From assembly GCA_964575255.1 (NCBI GenBank), contig CAZNPZ010000011.1, positions 1 through 64,000 of the forward strand: 64,000 nucleotides of DNA, written 5' to 3'. Positions 7,538 through 15,967 of the stretch are shown piece by piece (position 1 is the first letter of the stretch; each line of letters opens with the position of its first letter). The stretch comes from JAEZHK01 sp964575255. Lineage in GTDB: Bacteria; Bacillota; Clostridia; Christensenellales; Aristaeellaceae. The notes below the pieces were generated by a model. That model ran no database searches. It was given only the letters and a program-made list of their open reading frames with translations, and had not been told where the DNA came from. Both the position numbers and the translations under genes were made by a program.

Positions 7538-8041
7538 TTATTCGGTTTCATAACACGTAAGAATCTCCCCGAAGAACATGGCGTGCAGGTCGCCGTTCGG
7601 GTAGGCGAGGCGCAGAACGCCCGGATCCATCCGATCAGCGGTCATCATTTGTACGAGCCGGACTTTGCACTCGTAGTGCAGGCCGCATTCGGCGACGATG
7701 GGCGCGTTGATTTTTTGCGCGGGAACCGCCGTCAGGCCGTGGCCGGAAAACTTGTCCACGTCCCGGCCGGACGCGCTGCCGGCGAAGGCCAGCTCGGCTT
7801 TCAGGTCGCGCGCCATCGGCACGCTGACGGTGAACTCCGCGGCTTTCATCAGCATTCCGTAGGTGTGGCGCGACGGGCGCACCACCGCCACGAACACCGG
7901 ACGGTTCCAGAAAAACCCGATCGAACCCCAGCCGATGGTCATCGTGTTGGGCACTTCGCCGCCGACGGTCAAAAACACGCCGCCATGCGACATACGCTGG
8001 GTGGCGAGGGCCATGCCGTCGGTATAGACGACTTCTTTCAT
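7538..8041 (-). CDS. Flavin reductase family protein (FMN-binding split barrel)
   Basis: Probably binds FMN and reduces flavin or acts as a flavoprotein with NAD(P)H. 167 residues. Family features: the N-terminal PNTMTIGWGSIGFFWNRPVF stretch around residues 31-50, the TYGMLMKAAEFTVSVP segment at about 60-75, and the conserved FSGHGLTAVPAQKINAPIVAE at about 98-118. The start follows GGAGGTG. Stands alone, convergent with rpsR. The electron partner is unknown. Confidence 0.85.
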   Translation of the reverse strand: MKEVVYTDGMALATQRMSHGGVFLTVGGEVPNTMTIGWGSIGFFWNRPVFVAVVRPSRHTYGMLMKAAEFTVSVPMARDLKAELAFAGSASGRDVDKFSGHGLTAVPAQKINAPIVAECGLHYECKVRLVQMMTADRMDPGVLRLAYPNGDLHAMFFGEILTCYETE

Positions 8042-8098
8042 AAAAACACCTCCGCTGCGGTCATTATACCGTAGCGGAGGCTTTTGTAGAAGGGGAAT

Positions 8099-8842
8099 TT
8101 ATGAAATAACCGGAAACGCCATCGAGATGATCGTGGACACAGCGAAGTTGGACGGCAGCCGCTGTGCCAGCGTGGAAGCGTCCAGAATCGATTGCACTTC
8201 CTTGAACGGCAGCATCTGGAGGATCAGCGGCGCGACGCCCAGGAGCAGCGCCACCACCAGAATGCCGCGCGCGAGGCCGAACACGCCGCCCAGCAGCCAG
8301 TCCAGGTGGCGCAGCAGCGGGAAGCGGAACACGTTGTTGAGGAGGTTTACCACCAGAAGAACCACCAGGTAGCACACCGAGAAGATCAGGAGGAACGCGA
8401 TCACGTTGATCGCGGCGACCCAGATCGTCTGGCCCAGGTAGTCGGACAGCGTCGTCAGGTTGATGTTGGCGAAGAGCTGGTTTGAAACGTTGTTCTTGAA
8501 CGCCGACTCGATCACGCCGGGCAGGTTCAATTCCGTCAGCGCCTGGTTGAGTACGTTCGACCCGGTGCCGGTGCCGGAGACCAGGCTCGCGACCGGCGTC
8601 GACGCCAGCGCCGCGGTTTTGAAAAGCGACGAGGCGTCCAGGTAATAGCTGAGCGCGCCCATCAGGTATTTGTTGTTCAGCGCCAACTCCGCGACCCTCG
8701 GGAACAAATTCAGCGCGCCGAACCACGCCGCGCCGAAGCCCACCATCGCGAGGCCGGAGGTGATGAACCCCTTGTACATGCCCGATACGACGGACAGCGC
8801 CAAAATGGAGTACAGGATGATGTCCACGATGTTGATGTTCAT
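8099..8842 (-). CDS. CvpA-family membrane protein
   Basis: 247 residues. Start at the ATG giving MNINIVDIILYSILALSVVSG, behind GGGGAG; the open frame continues 56 codons upstream into the neighbouring gene and is rejected there. Four membrane segments are visible at about 5-25, 28-45, 140-165 and 180-200, with the CvpA-like pattern GMYKGFITSGLAMVGF. The family is named for colicin V production; in Gram-positive bacteria its role is unclear. It lies 29 bases behind the gene at 8872-9966 and is likely cotranscribed. Confidence 0.75.
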   Translation of the reverse strand: MNINIVDIILYSILALSVVSGMYKGFITSGLAMVGFGAAWFGALNLFPRVAELALNNKYLMGALSYYLDASSLFKTAALASTPVASLVSGTGTGSNVLNQALTELNLPGVIESAFKNNVSNQLFANINLTTLSDYLGQTIWVAAINVIAFLLIFSVCYLVVLLVVNLLNNVFRFPLLRHLDWLLGGVFGLARGILVVALLLGVAPLILQMLPFKEVQSILDASTLAQRLPSNFAVSTIISMAFPVIS

Positions 8843-8871
8843 TTCGGTTGGCTCCCCTTTCCGAATCCGCT

Positions 8872-9966
8872 TTAGTGGAGCAGCGGCACCAGGTACATGA
8901 TTCCGCCGGAGGAGACGATGGCCTGGTGGTTTTTGGTGATGCCCTCGACGCCGTCCACCGGTAGGATCGGCATCTGGTATGTCTCCGGCGAGGTCTGCCC
9001 CAGCCGGCACATCGACACATACTGGGAGGTGAACGCGTAGATCATATCGTCCCGCGCGAACACGCGGCTTGCCGGGTATGGCAGGCGCACCGTCTGGTCG
9101 ACCTGCCCGCGGATCATGCGCACGTCCTGAATCTGGCCGCTCTCCGCCTGACCCACCGGCACGAACGCCATCAGCGGGTTGTCCGTGTCTTCGTCCAGAT
9201 CCATCAGGTACCAGCCGTACACGAGGATCCGGTCCTCGGTCAATTCGCGGCTGGTGTAGTCAAAGTCCTTGATGTGGGTGGTGCCCACCGCGCGGATCTT
9301 GGACGACTGGAACAATACCTCGTAGAGCACCTGCTGCGTGTCGGTGATGGTACCGGCCAGCATCTTGCCCGGCTTGTAGGTGGAGATCGAGCACATCGGA
9401 ACCGTGCCCTCGGTGTCCATCGACATCACCCAGAAGAGGCTGCCGTTGTAGAAGAACCCGAAATCCAGCACCGTCTGGTTGGGAAGCTCAATCCGATCCA
9501 CCTGCCGCCCGCCGTGCTCCATGATCAGCATGACGCTGTCGTGCTCGGTGCCCACCTGCGCGGCGGCGTACATGGAATCCAGTCGGACGTCCAGGATCGT
9601 GTCCTCCATCGTGCCGGTGTAGAGCGTCGTGCCCTTGTCGGCGGTGAGGAGCGACAGCGTCCGCTCCTGCCAGGCGGCCACGCCGCCCTTGCCCACCGAG
9701 AACTTCGAGCCGCTGCCCGCGGCATAACTCCAGATTTGAAGGCCCTTTTCGTTCAGCGCGTGCAGCGTGGCGCCGTCCGAGAACACCATGCTGTCGTTCA
9801 GCGGCGCCATCTGCTGCCCCGCTCGCGCGGGCAGCGCCGTTTTTGTGCGCAGAGCGCCCGAATTCCGGGCGACGATCTGGCTTGCGATCAGCCAGGCCAA
9901 TAGGGAAATCAGCGCGACCACCAGGATTGCGGGAAGCCAGGGGAGCCGCGCGGTTTTTTTCTGCAT
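8872..9966 (-). CDS. Membrane-anchored propeller-like protein (DUF5711-type)
   Basis: 364 residues from MQKKTARLPWLP, whose ATG follows GGGAGG. One membrane helix at about 9-30, then an outward domain of short repeating strands (MVFSDGATLHALNEKGLQIW, GGVAAWQERTLSLLTADKG) that resembles a PQQ-type beta propeller with alternating 'value, change' blades. Resemblance to DUF5711 proteins is by recollection and not certain. Gene pair with the CvpA-like gene suggests an envelope role. No catalytic motif seen. Confidence 0.7.
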   Translation of the reverse strand: MQKKTARLPWLPAILVVALISLLAWLIASQIVARNSGALRTKTALPARAGQQMAPLNDSMVFSDGATLHALNEKGLQIWSYAAGSGSKFSVGKGGVAAWQERTLSLLTADKGTTLYTGTMEDTILDVRLDSMYAAAQVGTEHDSVMLIMEHGGRQVDRIELPNQTVLDFGFFYNGSLFWVMSMDTEGTVPMCSISTYKPGKMLAGTITDTQQVLYEVLFQSSKIRAVGTTHIKDFDYTSRELTEDRILVYGWYLMDLDEDTDNPLMAFVPVGQAESGQIQDVRMIRGQVDQTVRLPYPASRVFARDDMIYAFTSQYVSMCRLGQTSPETYQMPILPVDGVEGITKNHQAIVSSGGIMYLVPLLH

Positions 9967-10230
9967 GAAGCCTCCCTGATGAAAAACGCCGCCAGGCTTG
10001 CTTGTCCTTATCATTCATATTATAATGGAATCGAATCAAGGATGCAACGACTACTTTTTAGGCGGATGAAATCCCCCTTGCGTTGAAAACCTGCTGGCGC
10101 ATCTTTTCACCGCGTTGGGTTTTCTTCGCGTGCCTGAGATCCTTCGGATCTCGGTCGGATCGCTTCGCAGGATTCGACTGAATACAAACAGAATGGGTTC
10201 CGGCGGCGCTGCCGCGAAGGAGGGCGTGAT
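9967..10230. repeat. Divergent intergenic region with hairpin repeats before nagA
   Basis: Holds the presumed promoters of the minus-strand propeller-like gene and of nagA. At about 10065-10195 lies a chain related to family C: the strings GTTGAAAACCTGCTGGCGCATCTTTTCACCGCG and GAGATCCTTCGGATCTC occur, the former close to the sequence at 22988-23018. Confidence 0.5.
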
Positions 10231-11367
10231 ATGATCATCGCGAACGCGAGGGTACTGGTCGGCGGGAAAATTCTGCCGGGTACGGACATGTTGATTCAGA
10301 ATGGGCGGATCCAGGCGGTGGGGAAGGAACTGAAGGGCGCGAAGCGGCTGGACGCGCGCGGGGCGCTGCTCGCGCCCGGATTTGTCGACCTGCACATGCA
10401 CGGCTGCGCGGGCGACGACGCGATGGACGGCGGCGACGCCGTGCGGCGCATGGCCGAGTGGCTTCCCAAGACCGGCGTGACCGCGTTCACGCCCACCACG
10501 ATGTGCGACGCCCTGGACAACACGCGCGGCGCGCTCGAAGGCGTCAAACGGGCGATGGAAAACCCGTCGGGCGCGCGCGTGCTGGGCTGCCACCTGGAAG
10601 GGCCGTTCCTGAACGCCACCCGCAAAGGCGCGCAGCCGGAGCGGTTTGTGAAAAACCCGTCCCTCGACGCCTACGCCCGCATCGTCGACGGTTATGAGGC
10701 GCTGCCGCGCGTGATCACCGTCGCGCCGGAGATCGACGGCGCGACCGAGCTGATCGGGATTCTGAAGTCGAGCGTCGCGGTCAGCGCGGGTCATACCGAC
10801 GCGACGGCGGAACAGTTTGAAGCGGCGGTGGACGCCGGGATCACCCAGGTGACCCATCTCTTCAACGCGATGTCGCCGTTCACCCACCGCGCGCCGGGCG
10901 TCGCGGGCGCGGCGCTTTCGGACGAGCGCGTGCGCGTGCAGCTGATCGCCGACCTCATCCACCTGCACCCGCTCGCGCTGAAGCTGGCGTGGCGCGCGAA
11001 AGGCCCGGCGCTCTGCCTGCTGATCACCGACGCGATGGCCGCCACCGGCATGCCCGACGGCGACTACCGGCTGGGCGCGAACCGGGTGCTGGTCCGAAGC
11101 GGCGCGGCGCGGCTGGAGGACGGAACGCTCGCGGGCAGCACGCTGACGATGGACCGCGCGGTGCGCAACATGGTGAAGGCTGTCGGCGTGCCGGAGGCGG
11201 ACGCGCTCCGGATGGCGTCGGAGTACCCATGCGCCGCGATCCGAGAAACGGAGCGCGGCGTGATCCGCGAGGGCATGATCGCCGACCTCGTGCTGCTGGA
11301 CGGCGACTATACGCCGCTGGCCACGGTCGTCGGCGGCGAAGTGGTGTATCGAGCGGTGGGTTTCTAA
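10231..11367 (+). CDS. nagA: N-acetylglucosamine-6-phosphate deacetylase
   Basis: Removes the acetyl group of GlcNAc-6-phosphate, feeding amino sugars from cell-wall turnover or host glycans into glycolysis and wall synthesis. 378 residues, amidohydrolase fold. Visible metal and substrate motifs: DLHMHG (His55, His57), HLEGPF (Glu123), SAGHTDA, THLFNAM and ITDAMAATG, then AGSTLTMDRAVRNMV. Start follows GAAGGAGGGCG. No nagB or phosphotransferase gene is adjacent in the window. Confidence 0.95.
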   Translation: MIIANARVLVGGKILPGTDMLIQNGRIQAVGKELKGAKRLDARGALLAPGFVDLHMHGCAGDDAMDGGDAVRRMAEWLPKTGVTAFTPTTMCDALDNTRGALEGVKRAMENPSGARVLGCHLEGPFLNATRKGAQPERFVKNPSLDAYARIVDGYEALPRVITVAPEIDGATELIGILKSSVAVSAGHTDATAEQFEAAVDAGITQVTHLFNAMSPFTHRAPGVAGAALSDERVRVQLIADLIHLHPLALKLAWRAKGPALCLLITDAMAATGMPDGDYRLGANRVLVRSGAARLEDGTLAGSTLTMDRAVRNMVKAVGVPEADALRMASEYPCAAIRETERGVIREGMIADLVLLDGDYTPLATVVGGEVVYRAVGF

Positions 11368-11399
11368 TTTGCTGGGAACCATTGGCAGGCTGATGTTTA

Positions 11400-11415
11400 T
11401 GTTTCACGTGAAACA
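11400..11415. other. parS centromere site 1
   Basis: TGTTTCACGTGAAACA, identical to the conserved ParB-binding consensus, a perfect 16-base palindrome 32 bases past nagA. ParB/Spo0J loads here to organise the origin region. Confidence 0.9.
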
Positions 11416-11445
11416 ATCGCCGGGGGGACGAAACGCATACGGCAA

Positions 11446-11461
11446 TGTTTCACGTGAAACA
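11446..11461. other. parS centromere site 2
   Basis: Second perfect copy of TGTTTCACGTGAAACA, 46 bases after the first and about 25 bases before the metallophosphoesterase start. Chromosomal parS sites cluster near oriC, which agrees with dnaA at 59-60 kb. Confidence 0.9.
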
Positions 11462-11484
11462 TCGGGCGGGAAGGGGAGCGGGGT

Positions 11485-12606
11485 TTGAGCCGGTCGCGGG
11501 AGACGACGCAGGGGGTAAAGAAGGCGCATAGGGATACGCCTGATCAATCGCGTGAGAGAAGTCGGACGCCCGCGCGGAGAAACGCGCGGGGGCATACAGC
11601 GGACTCGCCTCGTGCGTCCGAACGCGAAGACGCGCGGGAAATTCTGCGGAACCTCTCGCGCGAAAGGGCGGAACAGGTTTCGTGGAACCTTCAGAAAGGC
11701 GCGGCGGGGAAGGGGAAGCGCTGGTGGCGCGCCGCGCTCCTGATTGTGGCGGCGCTTGCGCTCCTCCTGGGCTATATGGCGTTTGAGGGCGACGTGGTGC
11801 GCGTCCAGTACGCGGACGTCTACCTCGCCGATCTTCCGGAGGCGTATAGCGGCACGCGCGTATTGTTCTTGTCCGACATCCACCTGGGGAACCTCATGCC
11901 GCCGGAGAAGAGCGCCGCGCTGGTTTCTCAGTTGCAATCGCTGAACCCCGATCTACTGCTGCTGGGCGGCGACTATTCCTCGCTGGACGCGGTGGACTAC
12001 GCCCGCGCGCTGACCGGCGCCACAACGCTGTCCGACGCGAAGCGCGCGCTGACCGTGAAGCGCGACCAGTTCTTCCTGATGATCCGGGATTTTGAGGCGC
12101 CGCTGGGCAAGTTCATGGTGCCCGGCAACCATGATTACGAATTGAAGGATCTGGACAAGGCCGCGGCGCTGGGGAAACTGTCGCTGCTTCAAAACAGCGG
12201 CAAGGTAATCAGCCGGAACGGCGCGAAGCTGACCGTCGCGGGGCTGGACGACTGGCGCGCGGGCGTTCAGGACATCGCGAAGGTGGCCTCGGCGGTGCGC
12301 GGGCGCGACTGCGTGCTGCTCCTCTCCCATAACCCGGACGCGCTGCCCTCCGTGGTCGGCCAGCCCTCCGGGGATGACGCGCCCTGGGCCGACCTGACGC
12401 TCTCCGGGCACACCCACGGCGGGCAGATCGCGTTGTTTGGCCACGGTTTCTTCTCCAGTTCCATTTACGGCGACCGCTACCGGAGCGGCTGGTACGAGGA
12501 TCACGGCGCGCTGATGCTGGTCTCAAACGGTCTGGGCGGGCTGTTCGCTCCGCTGCGGCTGGGCGCGCCGCCTCAGGCGCATTTGATCACACTTTACAAA
12601 AAGTAA
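11485..12606 (+). CDS. Membrane-anchored metallophosphoesterase
   Basis: 373 residues, calcineurin-like phosphoesterase of the YkuE/YaeI type. Starts with TTG behind AAGGGGAG. The first 75 residues are basic and probably disordered; a membrane helix follows at about 82-98 (AALLIVAALALLLGYMAF). The metal-binding series is complete: DIHLGN, GGDYSS, GNHDYE, LSHNPD and SGHTHGGQ. Relatives act on envelope lipids or nucleotides, so the substrate is open. The parS pair lies in its upstream region. Confidence 0.87.
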   Translation: MSRSRETTQGVKKAHRDTPDQSRERSRTPARRNARGHTADSPRASEREDAREILRNLSRERAEQVSWNLQKGAAGKGKRWWRAALLIVAALALLLGYMAFEGDVVRVQYADVYLADLPEAYSGTRVLFLSDIHLGNLMPPEKSAALVSQLQSLNPDLLLLGGDYSSLDAVDYARALTGATTLSDAKRALTVKRDQFFLMIRDFEAPLGKFMVPGNHDYELKDLDKAAALGKLSLLQNSGKVISRNGAKLTVAGLDDWRAGVQDIAKVASAVRGRDCVLLLSHNPDALPSVVGQPSGDDAPWADLTLSGHTHGGQIALFGHGFFSSSIYGDRYRSGWYEDHGALMLVSNGLGGLFAPLRLGAPPQAHLITLYKK

Positions 12607-12627
12607 CAGAGTTCCCAAAAATGGTGA

Positions 12628-12656
12628 CAAAAGGCTTGCATTTCGCAGGCCTTTTG
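12628..12656. terminator. Probable terminator between convergent genes
   Basis: CAAAAGGCTTGC, loop ATTTC, GCAGGCCTTTTG, with one G-U pair. Lies between the metallophosphoesterase (plus) and the DUF378 gene (minus), and could serve both. Confidence 0.55.
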
Positions 12657-12730
12657 GTTATCATATTGTGTATGAATCTTCGCGCCAGGCGCGTCTCAAG
12701 CGCCGCGTCGCCCGGTACAAGCCGCAGTTT

Positions 12731-12937
12731 TCAGGTTTCGTGCTCGACTTCCCGCTCGCGGAACAGAAGCGAGATGCACCACAGACCCGCAACTCCTACC
12801 AGCGTATAAATCACGCGGCTGAGTACGGCCGTCTGACCGCCGAACAGGTAGGCCACCAGATCGAACGAAAACAAACCCACCAGCAACCAGTTGATGGCTC
12901 CGATGATGACCAGAATCAGCGATATACGGTCCAGCAT
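12731..12937 (-). CDS. DUF378 family small membrane protein
   Basis: 68 residues, two membrane helices (about 6-27 and 37-58). The opening MLDRISLILVIIGAINWLLVGLF is the hallmark of DUF378, whose function is unknown. ATG behind GAGGAG with normal spacing. It has an independent position between two plus-strand genes. The hydrophilic tail REREVEHET is cytoplasmic. Confidence 0.87.
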   Translation of the reverse strand: MLDRISLILVIIGAINWLLVGLFSFDLVAYLFGGQTAVLSRVIYTLVGVAGLWCISLLFREREVEHET

Positions 12938-13084
12938 GGCAATTCTCCTCTCATCGCCGGTATTCCGGCGGTTCTCGCTGGGTATTATGCCCGGAAAAAA
13001 AAGAAAAATACCGCGCGGATTCAGGTCATATGCTGATAGCGCGGAAAAAAATGGCCAAGTTCAATTTGTGTGGGAGGCGTGGGC

Positions 13085-15487
13085 ATGGACGGCATCGGAA
13101 CCAGGATGAAGCTACTGATCGGGGCACTCGCGGTCGCGCTGGTCGCGGCGGGAACGACGGCGGTCGTGCTGGGCGTCCAGTCCGCGGGTCGCGGGAAGGA
13201 TCTGGCGGCCAGCACCACGCAGCTCCAGGAAAATACCGATTCCCTGAAAAAGACCCAGGAGGAACTGACGGCGGCCAAAAGCGAGGCCGAGACGCTGGGC
13301 GCGCAGCTTGCGGCGGAAAAGGCCGCCGCCGAGGAGCTAAAGACCCAGAAGGAAACCGAGATCACCGGCCTCAAGGCGCAGTTGACCGAGAAGGAGAACC
13401 AGCGCGCCGCGCTGGAAACGCAGCTTCAAGACGCCCAGAAGCAGATGGATGACGGCGCAGCGCTGCTAGAAACCGCAAAGAGCGACGCGGCCAGGCTGCA
13501 AGCGCAGCTCAAAGACGCCCAGACCCAGCTTTCCAACGCGAAGACGCAGCTGGATGCGGCGCTTTCCACCAAGACCCAGCTGGAGGCGAAGGGCGCCGAG
13601 GACGCTGAAGCCATCGAGGCGCTCGCGAGCGTCAGCAAACAGTACGAGGAAGCGAAGGCTGAGGTCGAAACGCTTCAGACCAGCCTTGAAACCGCGCAGC
13701 AGGATCTGGCCGGAAAGGCCGCGCTGCTCGACGAAGCCACCAAACAGGTGGCCGACCTCACGGCCAAATTGAACGCGGCGGTTCAGTCCGAAACCGACGC
13801 GAAGGACGCGCTGACCGCCGCGCAGGAAGATCTGGCCGGAAAGGCCGCGCTCCTGACCGAGACCCAGGCCGCGCTTGACGAAGCGCAGCGTAAGGTCAGC
13901 GAACTGACCGCCAAGCTGGACGCGTCACAAAAGGCGGAGGAAGCCGTGAAGGGCGATCTGACCAGCGCGCAGGCAGATCTGGCCGGAAAAGAATCGCTGC
14001 TCACAGAAACCCAGGCCGCGCTTACCGAGGCGCGCCTGAAGGTGGACGCGCTGACCGCCCAGCTGAACGACGCGAAGGCGGCCGAGGAAGCCGCGAAGAA
14101 CGACCTGACCGGCGCGCAGGCGGACCTGGCCGGAAAGGCCGCGCTGCTCGAAGAGACCCAGGCGGCGCTTACCGAGGCGCAGAAGAAGGTGGACGACCTG
14201 ACCGCGCAACTGAGCGCGGCGGAAACGTCGCTGGGATCCGTCCAAACCGACCTGACCACCGCCCAGGCGGAGCTTGAAGACAAGACGACGCAGCTCGCCC
14301 AGGCGCAGTCCGCGCTGGACGACGCACAACTGAAGGTGACGGAGCTGTCCCAGCAACTGGAAACCAAGGGCCAATCCGAGGCCGAAACGCTTCAGGCGCT
14401 CGCGAGCGCACAGACGGAACTGACCGAAAAGGCGGCGATCCTAGTCCAGACGCAGGACGCGCTCACCAAGGCGCAAACCGCGCTGGCGGAAGAAACCGCC
14501 GCGCGGGAGGCCGCCGAAGCCAAACTGAAGGAAGCGGCGGATGCGGAGCCGTCCGGCGCGGGTCAGGCGCTCGCGGACGCGCAGTTGGCCGTCGAGGCGG
14601 AAAAGACCGCGCATCAGGAGACGCTGGACGCGCTGACCAGCGCGCAGGCCGCGCTGAACGCCGCGGGCAGCGATCAGGAGAAACAGAAGGCCGCGCTGGA
14701 CGAGGCGCAGACAGCGCTGACGGCGGAAAAGACCGCGCATCAGGAGACATTGACCGCGCTGGACAGCGCGCTTCAGGCGCTCGCCGAGGCTGTGACCATC
14801 CAGAATAACCAGCAGGCCGCGCTGGACGACACGAAGGCACAGCTGGAAACGGAAAAGGCCGCGAGCGCGCAGGCGCAGGCCGATCTGGAAGGCGCGCTGA
14901 CCAAGCTGGACGACGCGACGACCCAGATCGCGCAACTGTCCACGGAACTGACTGAGAAGGAGGACGCGCTCGCCGCCGCGACGGCTGAACGCGATCAGGC
15001 CGCGTCCGACCTCGCCACCGCCAGGGCCGCACTGGACGAGTTGAGCGCCAAAGCCGCGAAGCTGGACAGCGACCTCACGGCCAAATCGGACGCGCTGACC
15101 GCCGAGACCGCCGCACGTGAACAGGCCGCTAACGACCTCGCGGCGGCGCAGGCGTCGCTTAACGAGAAGACCGCCGCGCTTGAGGCCGCCCAGGCCGCGA
15201 TCCAGCAGAAGGATCAGGAGATCAAGCAGGCTGAGGAGCTCAAGAGCAGCCTGACCGACCAGGTGATGGACCTCGTCTCCGCCTGGGAGACCAACATGAA
15301 GGGCTTCTCCGACGAGATCAAGACCGTACTGGAGAAAAAACTCGCCGAGCGCAAGGCCGAGCGCGAGGCACAGGCCGCGAGCGGCGTTGCGTCTACCGAT
15401 CAGAAGACGCTGGACGAACTGGAAATCTGGCTGACCGACCTCTACAACCGCATCTGCGAGAACATCTCGGTCGACCCGAAGGGCTAG
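13085..15487 (+). CDS. Membrane-anchored giant coiled-coil protein with 49-residue repeats
   Basis: 800 residues. Start is the ATG behind GGGAGG (MDGIGTRMKLLIGALAVALV). One membrane helix at about 8-31 is followed by some 690 residues of nearly unbroken heptads rich in Ala, Gln, Glu, Lys and Leu. Around residues 207-395 the unit DLAGKAALLxETQAALxEAQ.. repeats, once with 42 and three times with 49 residues (six and seven heptads). Later a 42-residue EKTAHQETL unit appears twice. The last 90 residues (SAWETNMKGFSDEIKTVLE.. to the end) leave the heptad pattern and may be a small globular domain. Function unknown; a spacer or envelope scaffold fits. Confidence 0.75.
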   Translation: MDGIGTRMKLLIGALAVALVAAGTTAVVLGVQSAGRGKDLAASTTQLQENTDSLKKTQEELTAAKSEAETLGAQLAAEKAAAEELKTQKETEITGLKAQLTEKENQRAALETQLQDAQKQMDDGAALLETAKSDAARLQAQLKDAQTQLSNAKTQLDAALSTKTQLEAKGAEDAEAIEALASVSKQYEEAKAEVETLQTSLETAQQDLAGKAALLDEATKQVADLTAKLNAAVQSETDAKDALTAAQEDLAGKAALLTETQAALDEAQRKVSELTAKLDASQKAEEAVKGDLTSAQADLAGKESLLTETQAALTEARLKVDALTAQLNDAKAAEEAAKNDLTGAQADLAGKAALLEETQAALTEAQKKVDDLTAQLSAAETSLGSVQTDLTTAQAELEDKTTQLAQAQSALDDAQLKVTELSQQLETKGQSEAETLQALASAQTELTEKAAILVQTQDALTKAQTALAEETAAREAAEAKLKEAADAEPSGAGQALADAQLAVEAEKTAHQETLDALTSAQAALNAAGSDQEKQKAALDEAQTALTAEKTAHQETLTALDSALQALAEAVTIQNNQQAALDDTKAQLETEKAASAQAQADLEGALTKLDDATTQIAQLSTELTEKEDALAAATAERDQAASDLATARAALDELSAKAAKLDSDLTAKSDALTAETAAREQAANDLAAAQASLNEKTAALEAAQAAIQQKDQEIKQAEELKSSLTDQVMDLVSAWETNMKGFSDEIKTVLEKKLAERKAEREAQAASGVASTDQKTLDELEIWLTDLYNRICENISVDPKG
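13703..14269 (+). repeat. Tandem repeat encoding the coiled-coil units (126 + 3 x 147 bp)
   Basis: Units begin at GATCTGGCCGGAAA-type strings at 13703, 13829, 13976 and 14123. Spacing is 126, 147 and 147 bases, and a degenerate fifth unit begins at 14270. All steps are multiples of 21 bases, so the heptad register is kept. Confidence 0.9.
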
Positions 15488-15527
15488 GTCGTTACTTCCA
15501 GGGGCTCCGCCCCTTGACCCCGCTCTT

Positions 15528-15558
15528 GAATGCCCGCGTACGCGGGCATTCTGTTTTT
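15528..15558 (+). terminator. Terminator of the coiled-coil gene
   Basis: GAATGCCCGCG/CGCGGGCATTC stem followed by TGTTTTTTAT. A GGGGCTCCGCCCC hairpin precedes it, a common pairing in this window. Confidence 0.85.
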
Positions 15559-15649
15559 TATACTTCATTTGTCCTTCCATATACTGCAAATCCAAATCTG
15601 GAACTTGAATGTGTTCAGAAAGTCAAATCTATGCAATATACTGATGGTT

Positions 15650-15826
15650 GGAACGCAACTTCATATCGGGGGCATCGGGGGTCGCAACCCCCAATTTCGC
15701 GGTAGGACGCAGCGCGTCCTATCCGCGGATCAAAGCCGCCGGAGCGCGGCGTGTAGGCCTCCGGCTGCTTCCGCTTTGCGCGCAGACCCGACCGCAAGCG
15801 CAGCTTGCAGGGCTTGCGCCGTTCCC
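15650..15826 (-). repeat. Intergenic repeat family B, reverse copy
   Basis: Read on the minus strand it repeats the order of 7131-7310: GGCGCAAGCCCTGCAAGC.., GGGTCTGCGCGCAAAGCGG, CTACACGCCGCGCTCCGGCGGCTTTGAT, CGCGGATAGGACGCG, GGGGGTTGCGACCCCCGAT. It fills most of the 480-base gap before murA; the rest (15559-15649) shows nothing recognisable. Confidence 0.8.
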
Positions 15827-15886
15827 AACGCGTCGAAGAACGCGAAGCGGACTTCGACGCAATAGCGGCGTAGCCGCGAGTTTAAC

Positions 15887-15915
15887 TTGATTGTCCCGCT
15901 GTGTTCGGTTATAAT
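15887..15915 (+). promoter_or_regulatory. murA-dapF promoter
   Basis: TTGATT (15887-15892), 17 bases, TATAAT (15910-15915). The start codon of murA lies about 50 bases downstream. Confidence 0.8.
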
Positions 15916-15967
15916 AGAAAGAAGACAAATTTGCCGCGGACGAACGCGGCGCCAAGAGGTATACCGA

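Noticed and set aside
13703..14269. Regular direct repeats suggestive of a CRISPR array
   Set aside because: The repeats are contiguous, in frame and 126-147 bases long without spacers; they encode coiled-coil units.
14441..15595. Minus-strand open frame of 384 codons across the coiled-coil gene
   Set aside because: The regular Leu/Gly/Arg-rich pattern is the complement of the heptad repeat; the plus-strand frame has a start, ribosome site, membrane anchor and terminator.
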